Shown in pieces: positions 47,367 to 60,334 of a stretch of 64,000 bases of DNA. The translations under genes and the position numbers were made by a program. The notes beneath the pieces were generated by a model, which worked only from the letters and a program-made list of their open reading frames with translations, was not told the origin of the DNA and did no database searches. The DNA comes from Mytilus californianus (Eukaryota; Mollusca; Bivalvia; Mytilida; Mytilidae): the NCBI RefSeq assembly GCF_021869535.1, contig NW_026262668.1:138371635-138435634 (forward strand), given 5' to 3'. Numbering within the stretch: the stretch's first letter is position 1; the number at the start of each line of letters is the position of its first letter.

Positions 47367-48764
47367 TATTATTGTTTATTTCTGATTGAATCTCATACGT
47401 TATGCATACTCATGATATTTTTTTGAGGATTTTTACATTGATATTTTAATGCCATGAAGCATGATGAAAACAGTTGACGCAATTTCATTTTTGTTCTCAA
47501 ATAATATATTTTCCTTTACATTAGATATGTACAATTTAAATTTCATAAAGTACATCAAAACTCTTTTGTGTTAAAGTTGTTTACTCATCCTGGACTCTGT
47601 AATCTGTATTCAGAAATCATAAGCAAGCACTTTTATACAACAGATTTAAATATAACATTTAAACATTTCATTGGGCCCTTATTAAAGGTGGATGATATAA
47701 TTTTTACTGGTTGCGGAAATCATCAAGAATTACAAATTAAGAAAAAAATATATAGGCTTAGTTCGGATAGGGGATTTGTTTTTGAGATTTTTTTTAAATC
47801 TGATTTTCAGTCTGTTTGTTATATTTTGTTTCAACTGTTCCCTAGTTTGTTATATTTTGTTGTTTTGTGAGCAAATGAAGAAAACAGTGCATAAAGCACA
47901 ATTTTTCCTATCTAGTCTTTTGATTTTTATACTGTTTTGTTTGTAAACTGTATACATTATAATCATCATAAAAAACGTTAATAAGGACAATTCATTTAAT
48001 CAGCCACTACCAGAGAGGATAAGAGGCTTGAGGGCTGAAATTATAACATACAAGTTTCTAAGCACTATTGGTATTACATGATTTCTGATGAACTGAACTA
48101 GTTTTTTGGTTTGATTAAGAAAGATAATTACCAGACGTATTTACTACATCATAAATGGTACTGTTCAATAACATAAACTATTTCATACCAGTTATTAATG
48201 CTGTTACACAAATTCAAATGTAAAATGCAAAATAAAATATTTTATGAATGGTTGTATTCACTCATGCCTATATTTAATACATTCAGGAATTTTTGTGATG
48301 TTTTTGTTATAGGGAAAATTGCGATGATATAGGTGTTGCAATAATAAAAACGCATTTAAATTTTAATAACGTTATTTCTATGCAGCATTGTATGAAATAG
48401 CAATTATTAAACTTGTGTTTGTGTTGATAATCAATTGCAATGATAAATGCACACAATTAATTTTGAATCAACAACTTATTTAAATGGTGAGACTTCCTGA
48501 GTTCCCTATTCAACAGATGTTTATTATATAAATGGTGAGACTTCCTGAGTTCCCTATTCAACAGATGTTTATTATATAAATGGTGAGACTTCCTGAGTTC
48601 CCTATTCAACAGATGTTTATTATATAAATGGTGAGACTTCCTGAGTTCCCTATTCAACAGATGTTTATTATATAAATGGTGAGACTTCCTGAGTTCCCGA
48701 TTCAACAGATGTTTATTATATAAATGGTGAGACTTCCTGAGTTCCCTATTCAACAGATATTTAT

Positions 48765-50218
48765 TAGTCCCCTACCGACGAAGTCAAAGGGGACTTCAGG
48801 TTTGCACTCCGTCCGTCTGTCTGTCTGTCTGTCCGGCAAATCAGTTTTCGACACTTTTTTTCTTTATGCTTGTAGATATTGATTTGAAATTTGGTATATA
48901 GTTATTTCATGACAAGTTACAGATCAAGTTCGAATTATGTTATGGTCTGATGATTTTATGCAGAGTTATGGTACTTGGACATAGAAAATTCACTCAGTCA
49001 GTTTTCGACACTTTTTATGCCCCCGCCGTTGTGGAGGGGGCATTAAGTTTTACCCTTGTCCGTCTGTACGTCCGTCCGTCCGTATGTCCCAAAGTTGGTT
49101 TCCGTTCTCTAACTTAAGTTTGCCTCAACCAAATGTTATGAAACTTATGCATAATGCTTATTACCTCAAAACACAGATCAAGTTTGAATTTTGGTGTCGT
49201 CACTCTAACCATTTTAGAGTTATGCCCCTTTAGAAATGGAAAAATTACTGATTTTTTTTGTTTCCGTTCTCTAACTTAAGTTTGTTTTTACCAAATGTTA
49301 TGAAACTTATACACAATGCTTATTACCACAAAATACAGATCAAGTTCGAATTTTGGTGGTGTCACCTTAACTGTTTTAGAGTTATGCCCCTTTACAAATG
49401 GAAAAATTGCTGAATTTTTGGTTTCCATTCTCTAACTTAAGTTTGCCTTTACCAAATTTTATGAAACTTATACACAATTCATATTACCACAAAATACAGA
49501 TCAATTCAAATTTTGGTGGTGTCACCTTCACTGTTTTAGAGTTATGCCCCTTTACAAATGGAAAAATTGCTGAATTTTTAGTGTCTGTTCTCTGCCTTTA
49601 GTTTGCCTTTACCAAATGTTATGAAACTTATACACAATGCTTATTACCACAAAATACAGATCAAGTTCGAATTTTGGTGGTGTCACCTTATCCGTTCTAG
49701 AGTTATGCCCCTTTACAAATGGAAAAATTGCAGAATTTTTGGTTTCCGTTCTCTAACTTTAGTTTTCCTTAACCAAATGTTATGAAACTTATACAAAATG
49801 CTTATTACCACAAAACTCAGATCAAGTACAAATTTGGGTAGTGTGACTTCTACTGATCTTCAGTTATGTCCATTTATAACTTTATATGATATGCAAAGGG
49901 GGCATTTATTTTTGTTATGCTTGAAGATATTGATTTGATAAAAAGTATATAATTTTATCATGACAAGTTAAAGATCAAGTTCGAATTTTGTTGCAGTCTG
50001 ATAATTTTGTGCAGAGTTAGGGTCCCTGGACTTAAAAAATTCTCTCAAATAATCAGTTTTCCACACTTTTTTCGGCATGCTTGAAGATATTGACTTGATA
50101 TTTGTTATATGGTTTACACCATGACAAGTGATAGATCAAGTTAGCATTTTGTTCCAGTACAATGAATTCTTAACGGGTAGGGGACTATGTATTGCCATGC
50201 AATACTCTCAGAATGCTT
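48765..50218 (+). mobile_element. Outer element inserted in the minisatellite
   Basis: Ends TAGTCCCCTACC (48765) and GGTAGGGGACTA (50176-50187) form a 12-bp inverted repeat; the array resumes at 50219, so a ~30-bp tail may belong to it. After 'cactccgtccgtctgtctg' it holds three ~160-bp tandem units starting 'cagttttcgacactttt' at 48842, 48999 and (diverged) 50054. The second unit is interrupted by the element at 49017-49905. Confidence 0.8.
49017..49905 (+). mobile_element. Inner family 2 element nested in the outer element
   Basis: Begins 'atgcccccgccgttgtgg' and ends 'gcaaagggggcat', a short inverted repeat. It contains five tandem units of about 161 bp ('tccgttctct' or variant at 49101, 49262, 49424, 49584, 49745). 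No coding capacity; small frames in it are by-products. Confidence 0.82.
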
Positions 50219-51945
50219 GTTATATAAATGATGAGACTTCCTGATTTCCCTATTCAACAGATGTTTATTATATAAATGGTTAGACTTCCCCTATTCAACA
50301 GATGTTTATTATATAAATGGTGAGACTTCCTGATTTCCCTATTCAACAGATGTTTATTATATAAATGGTGAGACTTCCTGATTTCCCTAAGCAACAGATG
50401 TTTATTATATAAATGGTGAGACTTCCTGATTTCCCTATTCAACAGATGTTTATTATATAAATGGTGAGACTTCCTGATTTCCCTAAGCAATAGATGTTAA
50501 TTATATAAATGGTGAGACTTCCTGATTTCCCTGTTCAACAGATTATATTATATAGATGGTGATACTTCCTGATTTCCCTAAGCAACAGATGTTTATTATA
50601 TAAATGGTGAGACTTCCTGATTTCCCTGTTCATCAGATTATATTATATAGATGGTGATACTTCCTGATTTCCCTATGCAACAGATGTTTATTATATAAAT
50701 GGTGAGACTTCCTGATTTCCCTATGCAACAGATGTTTATTATATAAATGGTGAGACTTCCTGATTTCCCTGTTCAACAGATGTTTATTATATAAATGGTG
50801 ATACTTCCTGATTTCCCTATGCAACAGATGTTTATTATATAAATGGTGAGACTTCCTGATTTCCCTATTCAGCAGATGTTTATTATATAAATGGTGAGAC
50901 TTCCTGATTTCCCTATTCAACAGATGTTTATTATATAAATGGTGATACTTCCTGATTTCCCTATTCAGCAGATGTTTATTATATAAATGGTTATACTTCC
51001 TGATTTCCCTATTCAGCAGATGTTTATTATATAAATGGTGAGACTTCCTGATTTCCCTATTCAGCAGATGTTTATTATATAAATGGTGAGACTTCCTGAT
51101 TTCCCTATTCAACAGATGTTTATTATATAAATGGTGAGACTTCCTGATTTCCCTATTCAGCAGATGTTTATTATATAAATGGTGAGACTTCCTGATTTCC
51201 CTATTCAACAGATGTTTATTATATAAATGGTGAGACTTCCTGATTTCCCTATTCAGCAGATGTTTATTATATAAATGGTGAGACTTCCTGATTTCCCTGT
51301 TTAACAGATGTATATTATATAAATGGTGATACTTCCTGATTTCCCTATTCAGCAGATGTTTATTATATAAATGGTGAGACTTCCTGATTTCCCTGTTCAA
51401 CAGATTATATTATATAGATTTTGATACTGCCTGATTTCCCTATGCAACAGATGTTTATTATATAAATGGTGATACTTCCTGATTTCCCTAAGCAACAGAT
51501 GTTTATTATATAATTGGTGAGACTCCCTGATTTCCCTAAGCAACAGATGTTTATTATATAAATGGTGAGACTCCCTGATTTCCCTAAGCAACAGATGTTT
51601 ATTATATAAATGGTGAGACTTCCTGATTTCCCTGTTCAACAGGTTATATTATATAAATGGTGGTACTTCCTGATTTCCCTATGCAACAGATGTTTATTAA
51701 ATAAATGGTGAGACTTCCTGATTTCCCTGTTCAACAGATTATATTATATAAATGGTGAGACTTCCTGATTTCCCTGTTCAACAGATTATATTATATAGAT
51801 GGTGATACTTCCTGATTTCCCTATGCAACAGATGTTTATTAAATAATGGTGAGACTTCCTGATTTCCCTGTTCAACAGATTATATTATATACATGGTGAT
51901 ACTTCCTGATTTCCCTATGCAACAGATGTTTATTAAATACAGTGA

Positions 51946-53339
51946 TGTGGTATACAAACATAATAATACATGGAAATAAACAACATATCAATGGATTCAT
52001 GAAAATAGTTAATATGTAACTAATTAATTAAATAAATATCTACTATTATTATTGTTCAAACTTTTATGTAAATAAATAAACACACAATTAAAAAAGTAAA
52101 ATAAATTGGATGATCTGAAATTATATTAAGTTATATACATGTAGTGTTTATTTGTTGACATAATACTAGCATTTAGTTATTAATCATATTCATTATTTTA
52201 TTATTTTCATTTATTCATCACTTATTGACATTTGTATGTTATAGAGGTCACTTTATCCAATAAACATCAGGCTGAGAATTTGAACAATGTTTGTAATACT
52301 ATTGATTAGGAAGATTATATATATAATATATGAACAAAAGGGGATATTAAATATACATCAATGAAACAGCAACCTAATGAATAAAAACAAAATACAGTTA
52401 GAGATGAACATCAAACCAAAGACTTTAAAATTGGTATTTGCTGCTTCTCTGCTAAGTACATAATAAGCATAATGAGCAAAGTTTGGATGGCTCAGAATCA
52501 GAGTAATGTTTCTTGATAGAGTGACACATAATCCTGCTGACTGTTACCTTGTGAACTAACACTTTAAAAATATGACTCAGCGTGTTTGTCTAGTACAAAG
52601 CAGGGTTCATATTCATAATGCATTAGCATGTTCTTGTCTTGAATAGGCTTTTAGTGTTATAGCCACTGGGCGTTAAAGAGCCATCCATCAATATCAATAT
52701 AAACAAGTGTCTAATCAATAGGTCAAGCTCACAGTTGACAAGAGTCTAAACAAATTTGAATAAATTAAAGAGACTATCCCTAATTTGTCTTCAATACTGA
52801 TTTCCCCTAGATATAACCCACCAATGACTGGGTAAACAAATGTTAAGTCATTTAAACCTATTACCTTGAAAAATATGCTAGACAGAAACTGAAAATAGCA
52901 ACAATGATCTACAAAAGAAGATCTATAATACTTCAAATTTGACTGAACCTTTCAGGTGTAATACCACCAAATCATAGTACGTCACATCCAGTTTCATACG
53001 AAAAAGGGTTGAAAAAAAAATTCCTTTGATTTAGACAGTTGTAGGAAATTAACCCTGCATTTCATTGCATGTTGGAAACTTCAAGTGACATGGTTACTAA
53101 TGCTTGTCAACAGGAAAAAAAGGGATGAAAATTTGAATGGATTACTTCCAGTGATGGTTATTATCTTATATGCAATGAAATGTATGTGAAATTTTACTGT
53201 AGTACTGGACAGGATAAAACTTGACTCATGCCAAGTATTTCTTTATTTGAAACAAAGATAAATTCTGCACAATTTTTTGGAAAGTGCCAATTTAACAAAG
53301 ACTAATAGGGAAAAATCAATGGTGGTATTATTCATTCAG
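51946..53339. other. No recognised feature
   Basis: AT-rich unique-looking sequence; short frames only. Confidence 0.4.
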
Positions 53340-53429
53340 TTGAGTCCTTCCCATAAATGACAATTTGTATCCTGTTATAGCATTTCTTCCAATGACCAAG
53401 ACAACTATTATAGATACTGGAACAATCCA

Positions 53430-53785
53430 CAGTAACACAAGAACGGTGAATGTGATGCAATCCAAAATTGAACTTGATCTGTTTTTGGTGGTAATAAGCA
53501 TTGTGTATAAGTTTCATGACATTTGGTTGATGCAAAATAAAGTAAGAGTGCCAAAACAGCAAGTTTGCCAATTTTTATCATTTGTAAAGGGACATTTCCC
53601 AAGAAAGTTGAAAGTGCCAACCAAATTCGAAGTAGATCTGTGTTTGATGGTAATTAGCATTGTGTATATGTTTATAACATTTGTTTAGGCAAAGTAAAGT
53701 TTGAGAATGAAAACACATTTCGGGAAGTTCATACACATGGACAAGGGTAAACCTTAATGGCCCCTCCGCCTAGCGGCATAAAAAT
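53430..53785 (-). repeat. Family 2 dispersed repeat, reverse copy
   Basis: Reverse complement of the family head at its right end ('cccctccgcctagcggcata', 'catggacaagggtaaacc') and about two ~160-bp units. From about 53830 to 54300 it is followed by the reverse complement of tandem units like those at 19260-19800 ('gagttattgcccttta'). Confidence 0.7.
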
Positions 53786-54299
53786 GTGTCTAATGACCCT
53801 GCTGGTCAACCCACATGGCAAACAAAAAAAATGCATGGCTGAAAATAGATTATAGGGGTAAAATACATGTTTTTGTCTTTTACCTCGAAACTGCTATAAA
53901 GAACAAAAAGTTTAGATCTACTTGCTGCTCATTTAAATCAAAATTGCCCGACGACTCATTCATTGGAGTTATTGCCTTAAATGACAAATTTTAGATCGAG
54001 AGACACTTTAAATTGCAAAATTAATCAGCAAGATGAGATCTATGAGTAAGTCAACATGGCTGAAATCTTTAGTTGGCTTCTTATTTGAGTTATTGCCCTT
54101 TAATGACGATTTTTCCTGTTGTTTTGTGTTTTTGCTAATTACCATGAAAACTATGGTTTTTGCATAATATCTTTAAGATTTTAATAGACACACACTTGAA
54201 ATAGCATAACATTAATGAAATTGGTTTAAAGACTTCATTAGTTTCATTTTATCAGTGCAAGAGTTCCTGCTAATATGCATGAAAAGGTAATCCGTGGAT

Positions 54300-55570
54300 A
54301 TCAAAGTTGGGACTACCTCAATATTGTTCAGTTTAATTTCATCATTGAACAGCTACCAGCAATATTAAAGAAGACAGCACTAAGAGTGCTATCCCAATGA
54401 TTTAGACTGGTTATTTCAAAGCAATACATGAACATTTTGTATCAATATAAAATAAGGTGAAGTGGTATGAAGGTCACTTACTGCATATCCTTTTTTTCCA
54501 ACAACACAAGTACATAGTATCTGTGAAAAACAAGACCAATACCGGATCTGGACCTGTGTGCTAGAAGTTACATGTATACTGGAGCATAACTGATCATTCC
54601 CTTTCACTGAAGCCAAGAAAACTTTGCCAAAAGTTTCCTTGTACAATGATTGTTGTAAAATTTCAAACTATGTGCAAACAGGGAGTTCCTATATGGCAGA
54701 TGTTAAAATTTCTTACTCACAACAACTCCACATTATCAAGGTGCAAACCATATATTAAATTATTGGTCGTCCTTAAGTCTGTATCACTCTGCTCAGTTCT
54801 TTATAAAATTGCACATCACGGCTTTGTGACGTCAGATACGTTGACCCGGACATATCACCGATGTCATAATATATGAACCGACGTTGATAAGTTTGACCCG
54901 ATCTTCTTGTTTGCTGGTGAAACAAAGAAAACACTTGTTTCTATCATGCAAAATGCACAAATACAACCCGATAAAATGATCATCTGGTTGTCTGTATATG
55001 GATATTGTAAAATATCAGCTACTCGACACAATATGAAGCCTTTTTGATCTCGTTCACTGAGCTCACTCAACAAGAAGCTTCATATTGTGACTCGCAGCTG
55101 ATATTTTACGATATCAATATGCAGACAACCTGATAATCGGTACCTAATCCCCTTCATAGAAGCATGAAAAACTTGGACAAAATTTTCTTTGTTTAATGAG
55201 TGTTGTTAAATTTTTAACTATCAGCAAACAGGAAGTGACTTAGCTGCTGTCAAAATTGCTTAATCACTACAACTTAACACTATCAAGCTGCAGACCAAAT
55301 ATAAAAGCATTCACTTTAATAGGAGCTGTGAAAAATTTGACGAAAATTTTCCTTGTACAATGAGTGTTGCAAAATTTCAAGTATTGGCAAACAGAAAGTG
55401 GTTACATGACAGATGTAAAAATTGCTTACTCACTACAACTCAACATTATCATGCTGCAACCAAATATTAAATCATTTCCGTTTACAGAAGCCAAGAAAAC
55501 TTTGACAGATGGACAGAGTCGAGCAGTTACAAGACCTGCTTTTGCCTTTTACGGAAGGTAAAAAGTGGTG
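54300..55570. repeat. Mosaic of ~150-180-bp tandem repeat units
   Basis: 'ttgtacaatgagtgttg', 'caaacaggaagt' and 'ttactcactacaactcaaca' blocks recur near 54650, 55200 and 55370, with 'aagccaagaaaactttgac' at the end. Similar units occur at 63400-63890. It includes the hairpin at 54978-55143. Confidence 0.6.
54978..55143. repeat. Large imperfect inverted repeat (hairpin)
   Basis: The arm 54978-55043 (ggttgtctgtatatggatat... atatcagct... cacaatatgaagc) is complementary to 55072-55143 with scattered mismatches and a ~28-nt spacer. Confidence 0.8.
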
Positions 55571-55670
55571 CAGTTTTTCATGTACAGTAAGTTCAGAAAT
55601 TTTTGCATTCATTTATTATTGCGATTGTTGAAAAATTGAGATAACTATGAGATTTCTGGAAATATTGCAT

Positions 55671-58600
55671 ACAAATTATGCTATCAAAATTAAAATGGGA
55701 CTTTATAATTTTTGCAAAATCTATCCCGCCTAGTTTCTGAATCATAGTAACTTAGTATCATAAATGCTTCATTTTGCATAATTCTATTGTGGTGGCCCAA
55801 AAAGTGGCACAGCCCCGTTTGTACCTGCATTTTCAGGTGCTATACCGAGTGAATAAAATTAACAAAAGTCAAGTGAGAATCTAATTTTTACTGCATGAAA
55901 ATATACACATGAATAAGAAATAACAATCTGTAATAAAATAGATATGACAAAAATAATAACATGATCACAGTCTCCTCATGATAAACATAATTAGTCCACA
56001 AAATATATCCCTATCATATATATATCTAACATTGTTAACACTGTTACCTATCATTATATCTAACATTGTTAACACTGTTACCTATCATTATATCTAACCT
56101 TGTTAACACTGTTAATGTGTACTTGAATTAGAAACACTGTATAGTATGTTACATGATGAGTTTACTTATGGATAGATGACATATTTGCCAAATAATGAAA
56201 ATATTATAATTGCCGTTTTGAACCAGGTAAGTTAATGACAGAGGATAGTTCACCTGTATGACAGCAATAAGATAGACTTTTGTATTACTTTTATTATACT
56301 CCCCATAAAAATTTTAGGAGTATATAGTAATTTGCTTTGTCCAGTAGTTCCTCCTTCCGTGTATCTGAAACAACGGTTTCCAGATGACAACTTGAGTATC
56401 CCTTGCTTGATTGGGATGAAACTTATAAAGATGGAAGATATAGGGAAGGGGATGAAGCCTCTTGGACTTGGGGCCAATTTTTCAAAGCTCAAGGTCAGTT
56501 ACTAAAATACAATTTTTATTTGGGTGGGTGGCGGAGAAGTGGTTTTTAACTTTAGTTACCTTTGCTTCATTTAAATAAATACATATACAGCTATTGATTT
56601 TGGAGTCAACAGGTCAAGTCAAGGTCACTGTTAATAATATAGAAAAAAATTGAAAAAAAGGTTTCAATATGGTAACAAGTTTCCCATGCTTGATTGGAAA
56701 TGACATTTATACAAATGAAAGATTCAGGGAAGGGGAAGACACCTATTGATTTTGTGATCAATAAGACAAATGTCAATATTTCACTATTACTTGAAAAGAT
56801 TTTTTGTTTTGGTATCCTGATGGTATCCCACTATGAATTGTTACACATTTACACAGGTCATTCTGATAGCAACAACAGGACCTATCTATTTGTCCCTTCA
56901 AGCATAGCATTTTGAACTCTTGAAAATAAAATAAATTTAGTGCGCACTTTGGGGAGCTTCAGTTGGCAGTGCCAGCTTTTTACTTGTTTAGGTTACTTAC
57001 TTAGACAGGATTCATATACTATCCTTCATACCTGGAAATATTATTAAATAAGTAATAGAAAAAAACATCGCGGAAAGTAAGTTATATAGAAATTATTATG
57101 TACAGGACAGATCTATACGATATGTGGACCGTGACATTCAGTAGTTAAATAAAAGTGGACAACAACATTTTAGTAGTCAATAAAAGTGGACAACAACATT
57201 TCAGTAGTCAATAAAACTATCAATTCATATGAGATTTCTCTAAATTAAATGGTTTCTATCATCTCATCAGGGTCCTCTTTAACTACAAAATTATCAACAA
57301 TAAATACAGTACAATCCTCTTTACCTGCTGATTGGACATTCCTACATGAGAGGGACTATTGAATAAGGATTCTTTAAATTCTTACATAAAGAGCACTTTC
57401 ATTTAGCCTTTTTTCCTTAATTACAAGAAATAAATTCCCCCAAAAAATTAATGTTTTACATGTAAATTTAAAGACAAATACAGTGATTTATTAATGCTAT
57501 AAAAATTGAACTATTATAATGATGATATTAAACATGCATTTTCATTCAGTTTATGCATATATTGATAACTGTTAAATTATTGTTTTCAATTTTTGGGAGA
57601 CTTACATTTATAAACATTCATATCAATTTCCCAATTTACACATGTTTAAAAAAAATACTAGCCCTCACTAAAGGACTATTGAGACATACACATTATTGTG
57701 AATGACCAATAGTGAGTTCAATTCTATAGACAAAAAAACATGTCATGCAATTTTTCTTACAATAACAAGGATTTTAAATAAATGAAGTAACTGTTTTGAA
57801 GAGTGGATCTAAGATTTTTATTTAATAGATAATTTTGTTTACTTGAGATGGCATTACTGTTTTTTTCTCGAACAAATGTTGATGGCAAATATTATTTTAG
57901 GTTTAAGGAAGGCATTCATTCTATCGTCTCCTTACAGACTCACAATACAATGTAAATCTACAAAAACCTACATTTTAAAATTTTTCAAAGTATAAATCTT
58001 ACATATTCATATGAAATTTGTATGGATAAACAATTCAAACAAACATCTATAGTAATGTTGAAATAATGATACATGATAAAACATTTATGACACAAAAATA
58101 ATAACAACTATATCATTGGTTTGAATGGAAAAACAATAAGCCAATGATCCATTATCAAAATAATGACAAATGAAATGGTTTTTATTGGGGCTAAATGTCC
58201 AGTGACAAATATTTCATACAAATTCAGGACATGATTTATTTTATATTGGATAAAGTAAATCTTAATTTTAGTGCAGATATAATTTATCTTTCTAGCAATC
58301 AACTTGCCATCAAAATTTCAACGTTGTCCTGTGTAATTTTTTTTGGATATGAGAAAACTTTTGAATAAGCATTAAACTGACTTCCACTTTAATAAATATT
58401 TGTAATTGACTTCTAGAAAGGCTGATTTCCAAGACTTTATATTGCCATACATTGTAGCTCTCCTAACAACTCTAAATATTAAACTGTCATAAATACATGA
58501 ATTACAAATTTTAACTTGTTATAAACTTATTTTGGGAAGAAACATCAGATTATTTATTATTTGTCCTTAAACAACATCTGCTGACAAGGAAACACATTTT

Positions 58601-59044
58601 GCAAATGGAAGCTAACAAAGAAAATGCATTAAAGATCTTTCAGCTTCACCAGGTATAAATGGAGTTTAATCTCTTGTTAGACAAATCTACATATATTTCT
58701 AATGTGTATATTTGTTTTAACACAATGACTATTCTTTATATGCACTGTTTCTTCCATCAAAATAATTTTATTTTTAGTATTATTCCACATCAATTACAAA
58801 TAATTTTACATAAATAAATATGAATACAAAGAGAAATGGTGTGAATGTGACAGCAATCCAACAACACCACTTTGTTAGATTGTGTATTAAATGCTAGGCA
58901 TTGAAAGATAGGACTATAACAGACTATGATGTCATAGAAATTTCTAATAGAAACAAATTTCATAACATAATGAAAATTTATAATATGAATTAAAAATATT
59001 ATGATGCTAATACTTCTTAGAATATAATGAAATACTAGTCATTA
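55671..59044. other. No recognised gene
   Basis: AT-rich. Small features: three copies of a ~34-bp unit (tatctaacattgttaacact) at 56020-56110; a repeat fragment at about 56290-56500; two to three copies of 'aaaagtggacaacaacattt' at 57150-57210. It could be 3' flank of the minus-strand gene to the right. Confidence 0.45.
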
Positions 59045-59320
59045 AACAAGAATGTGTCCATAGTACACAGATGCCCCACTCACTATCATTTTCTATGTTC
59101 AGTGGACCGTGAAATTGGGGTCAAAACTCTAATTTGGCAATAAAATTATAAAGATCATATCATAGGGAACATGTGTACTAAGTTTCAAGTTGATTGGACT
59201 TCAACTTCATCAAAAACTACCTTGACCAAAAACTTTAACATGAAGCGGGACAGACGGACGGACATACCCACAGACCAGAAAACATAATGCCCCTACTACT
59301 ATCATAGGTGGGGCATAAAA
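59045..59320 (-). repeat. Family 3 dispersed repeat, reverse copy
   Basis: Carries 'gacagacggacggacata' and ends 'ggtggggcataaaaatt', the reverse complement of the copy at 32943-33220. Confidence 0.75.
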
Positions 59321-59692
59321 ATTAATTCTCCAGAAATGTTTCTCTTAACTAAATAGTGTTGTGCATTGCTTCTTCTGATTGTTAGAATTCAGACAATGAT
59401 GGGAAACTTCTATCGGGCAGCATTATCACAAAGAGAGACTCCATTTAATAGGATTTGTACAACAAATGTAATAAAAACAAAATATTCATTACCTCAAATT
59501 TCAATTCATATAACACATAATTTAACATGGATGTGTACCAGTTTTGTATAGATATTTGAGACAAAAAATAAAACATTTGCATGTCTGTGACCTTTGACCT
59601 GAGATATATATAAGTCATTCAGATAGATATCTAAGCATCAGATATCGTCAAAGTTTTCAATTGCACTTTTGCCCTCTTTCAACATTGGTAGG

Positions 59693-59833
59693 CTATTTCT
59701 TGTGATCTTCTTTGTAATTGTTGACGACATCATCATAAGTAGGAGGGACTGTTGTTTTGTAACCATAGACACCAGATGGAGGTGGTGTTCTGTAATACTC
59801 CCCTTCTGTATAATCATCTCTATATCTTTCACC
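59693..59833 (-). CDS. Candidate last coding exon of an unrecognised gene
   Basis: Reading minus from a 3' splice site (ttataaag, AG at 59835-59834), the exon gives 46 codons then TAG: GERYRDDYTEGEYYRTPPPS, then GVYGYKTTV, PPTYDDV and a Lys-rich end. The composition (Tyr/Pro-rich, PPxY motif, no low complexity) looks like a cytoplasmic tail of a small membrane protein, and the PPxY could bind WW domains. I do not recognise the family. The partner may be the transmembrane exon at 63125-63210, but its phase (1) does not fit this exon (phase 0), so another exon or a different splice site would be needed. Confidence 0.45.
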   Translation of the reverse strand, partial: GERYRDDYTEGEYYRTPPPSGVYGYKTTVPPTYDDVVNNYKEDHKK

Positions 59834-60334
59834 CTTTATAACACAATATAATTATTATTAATAAAAGCATTTATTATTTTACATATACTAGTATCTGATA
59901 AGTGATCAAGTTCAAAATTCAATGCACAAGTTTATCTAGATTGTCATAGTAGTACACTATATATAGCTACCATTCAATATATCAATGGTCTATCATTAGT
60001 GATATAATTGATTGCACCAAGATTGTAAAGTCATGAAAGTATTGTATCAACTGATCACTTAAATCATCATTATTATCAAAAGTTTAAAAATAATCTAAAT
60101 TTGAAGTCATTTTCTTGCTCTTTTTTGTCATGGAGACTGAAATGATAAAATCATATAGAAATAAAATTTCATCTTTTCATTGTTAGACACACCATGGCCA
60201 AAAGAGAAGATTCCCTGGACTAGCCTTTAAAATGTTTAGTGAGAACCCTGGATGACTGAAGGACTATGACTAACCTGTCATTGTGCTAAAGAAAGCCTCT
60301 AAATGTAGTACAGACTGTGTATAGAAGTTTGACA

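Larger units (their letters stand above)
48457..51945. repeat. 48-bp minisatellite, split into two blocks by an insertion
   Basis: The unit is tgtttattatataaatggtg, then agacttcctga(g/t)ttccctattcaacaga. Left block 48475-48764: about six copies with 'gagttccc'. Right block 50219-51945: about 36 copies, almost all 'gatttccc', with several shortened units ('cagattatattatata'). Because 48 is divisible by three, long minus-strand frames (REIRKSHHLYNKHLLN repeats) appear; they have no start context, introns or homology and are not taken as genes. Confidence 0.95.

Noticed and set aside
47568-47870. 100-codon frame downstream of PHGDH
   Set aside because: Composition is not clearly random, but there is no recognisable domain, no splice context and an AT-rich setting; left as unrecognised sequence, not a gene.
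48457-51639. Long minus-strand frames of a 16-residue repeat (REIRKSHHLYNKHLLN type)
   Set aside because: The 48-bp unit is a multiple of three, so an open frame is automatic. Units with indels break it, there is no start context, and no homologous protein comes to mind.
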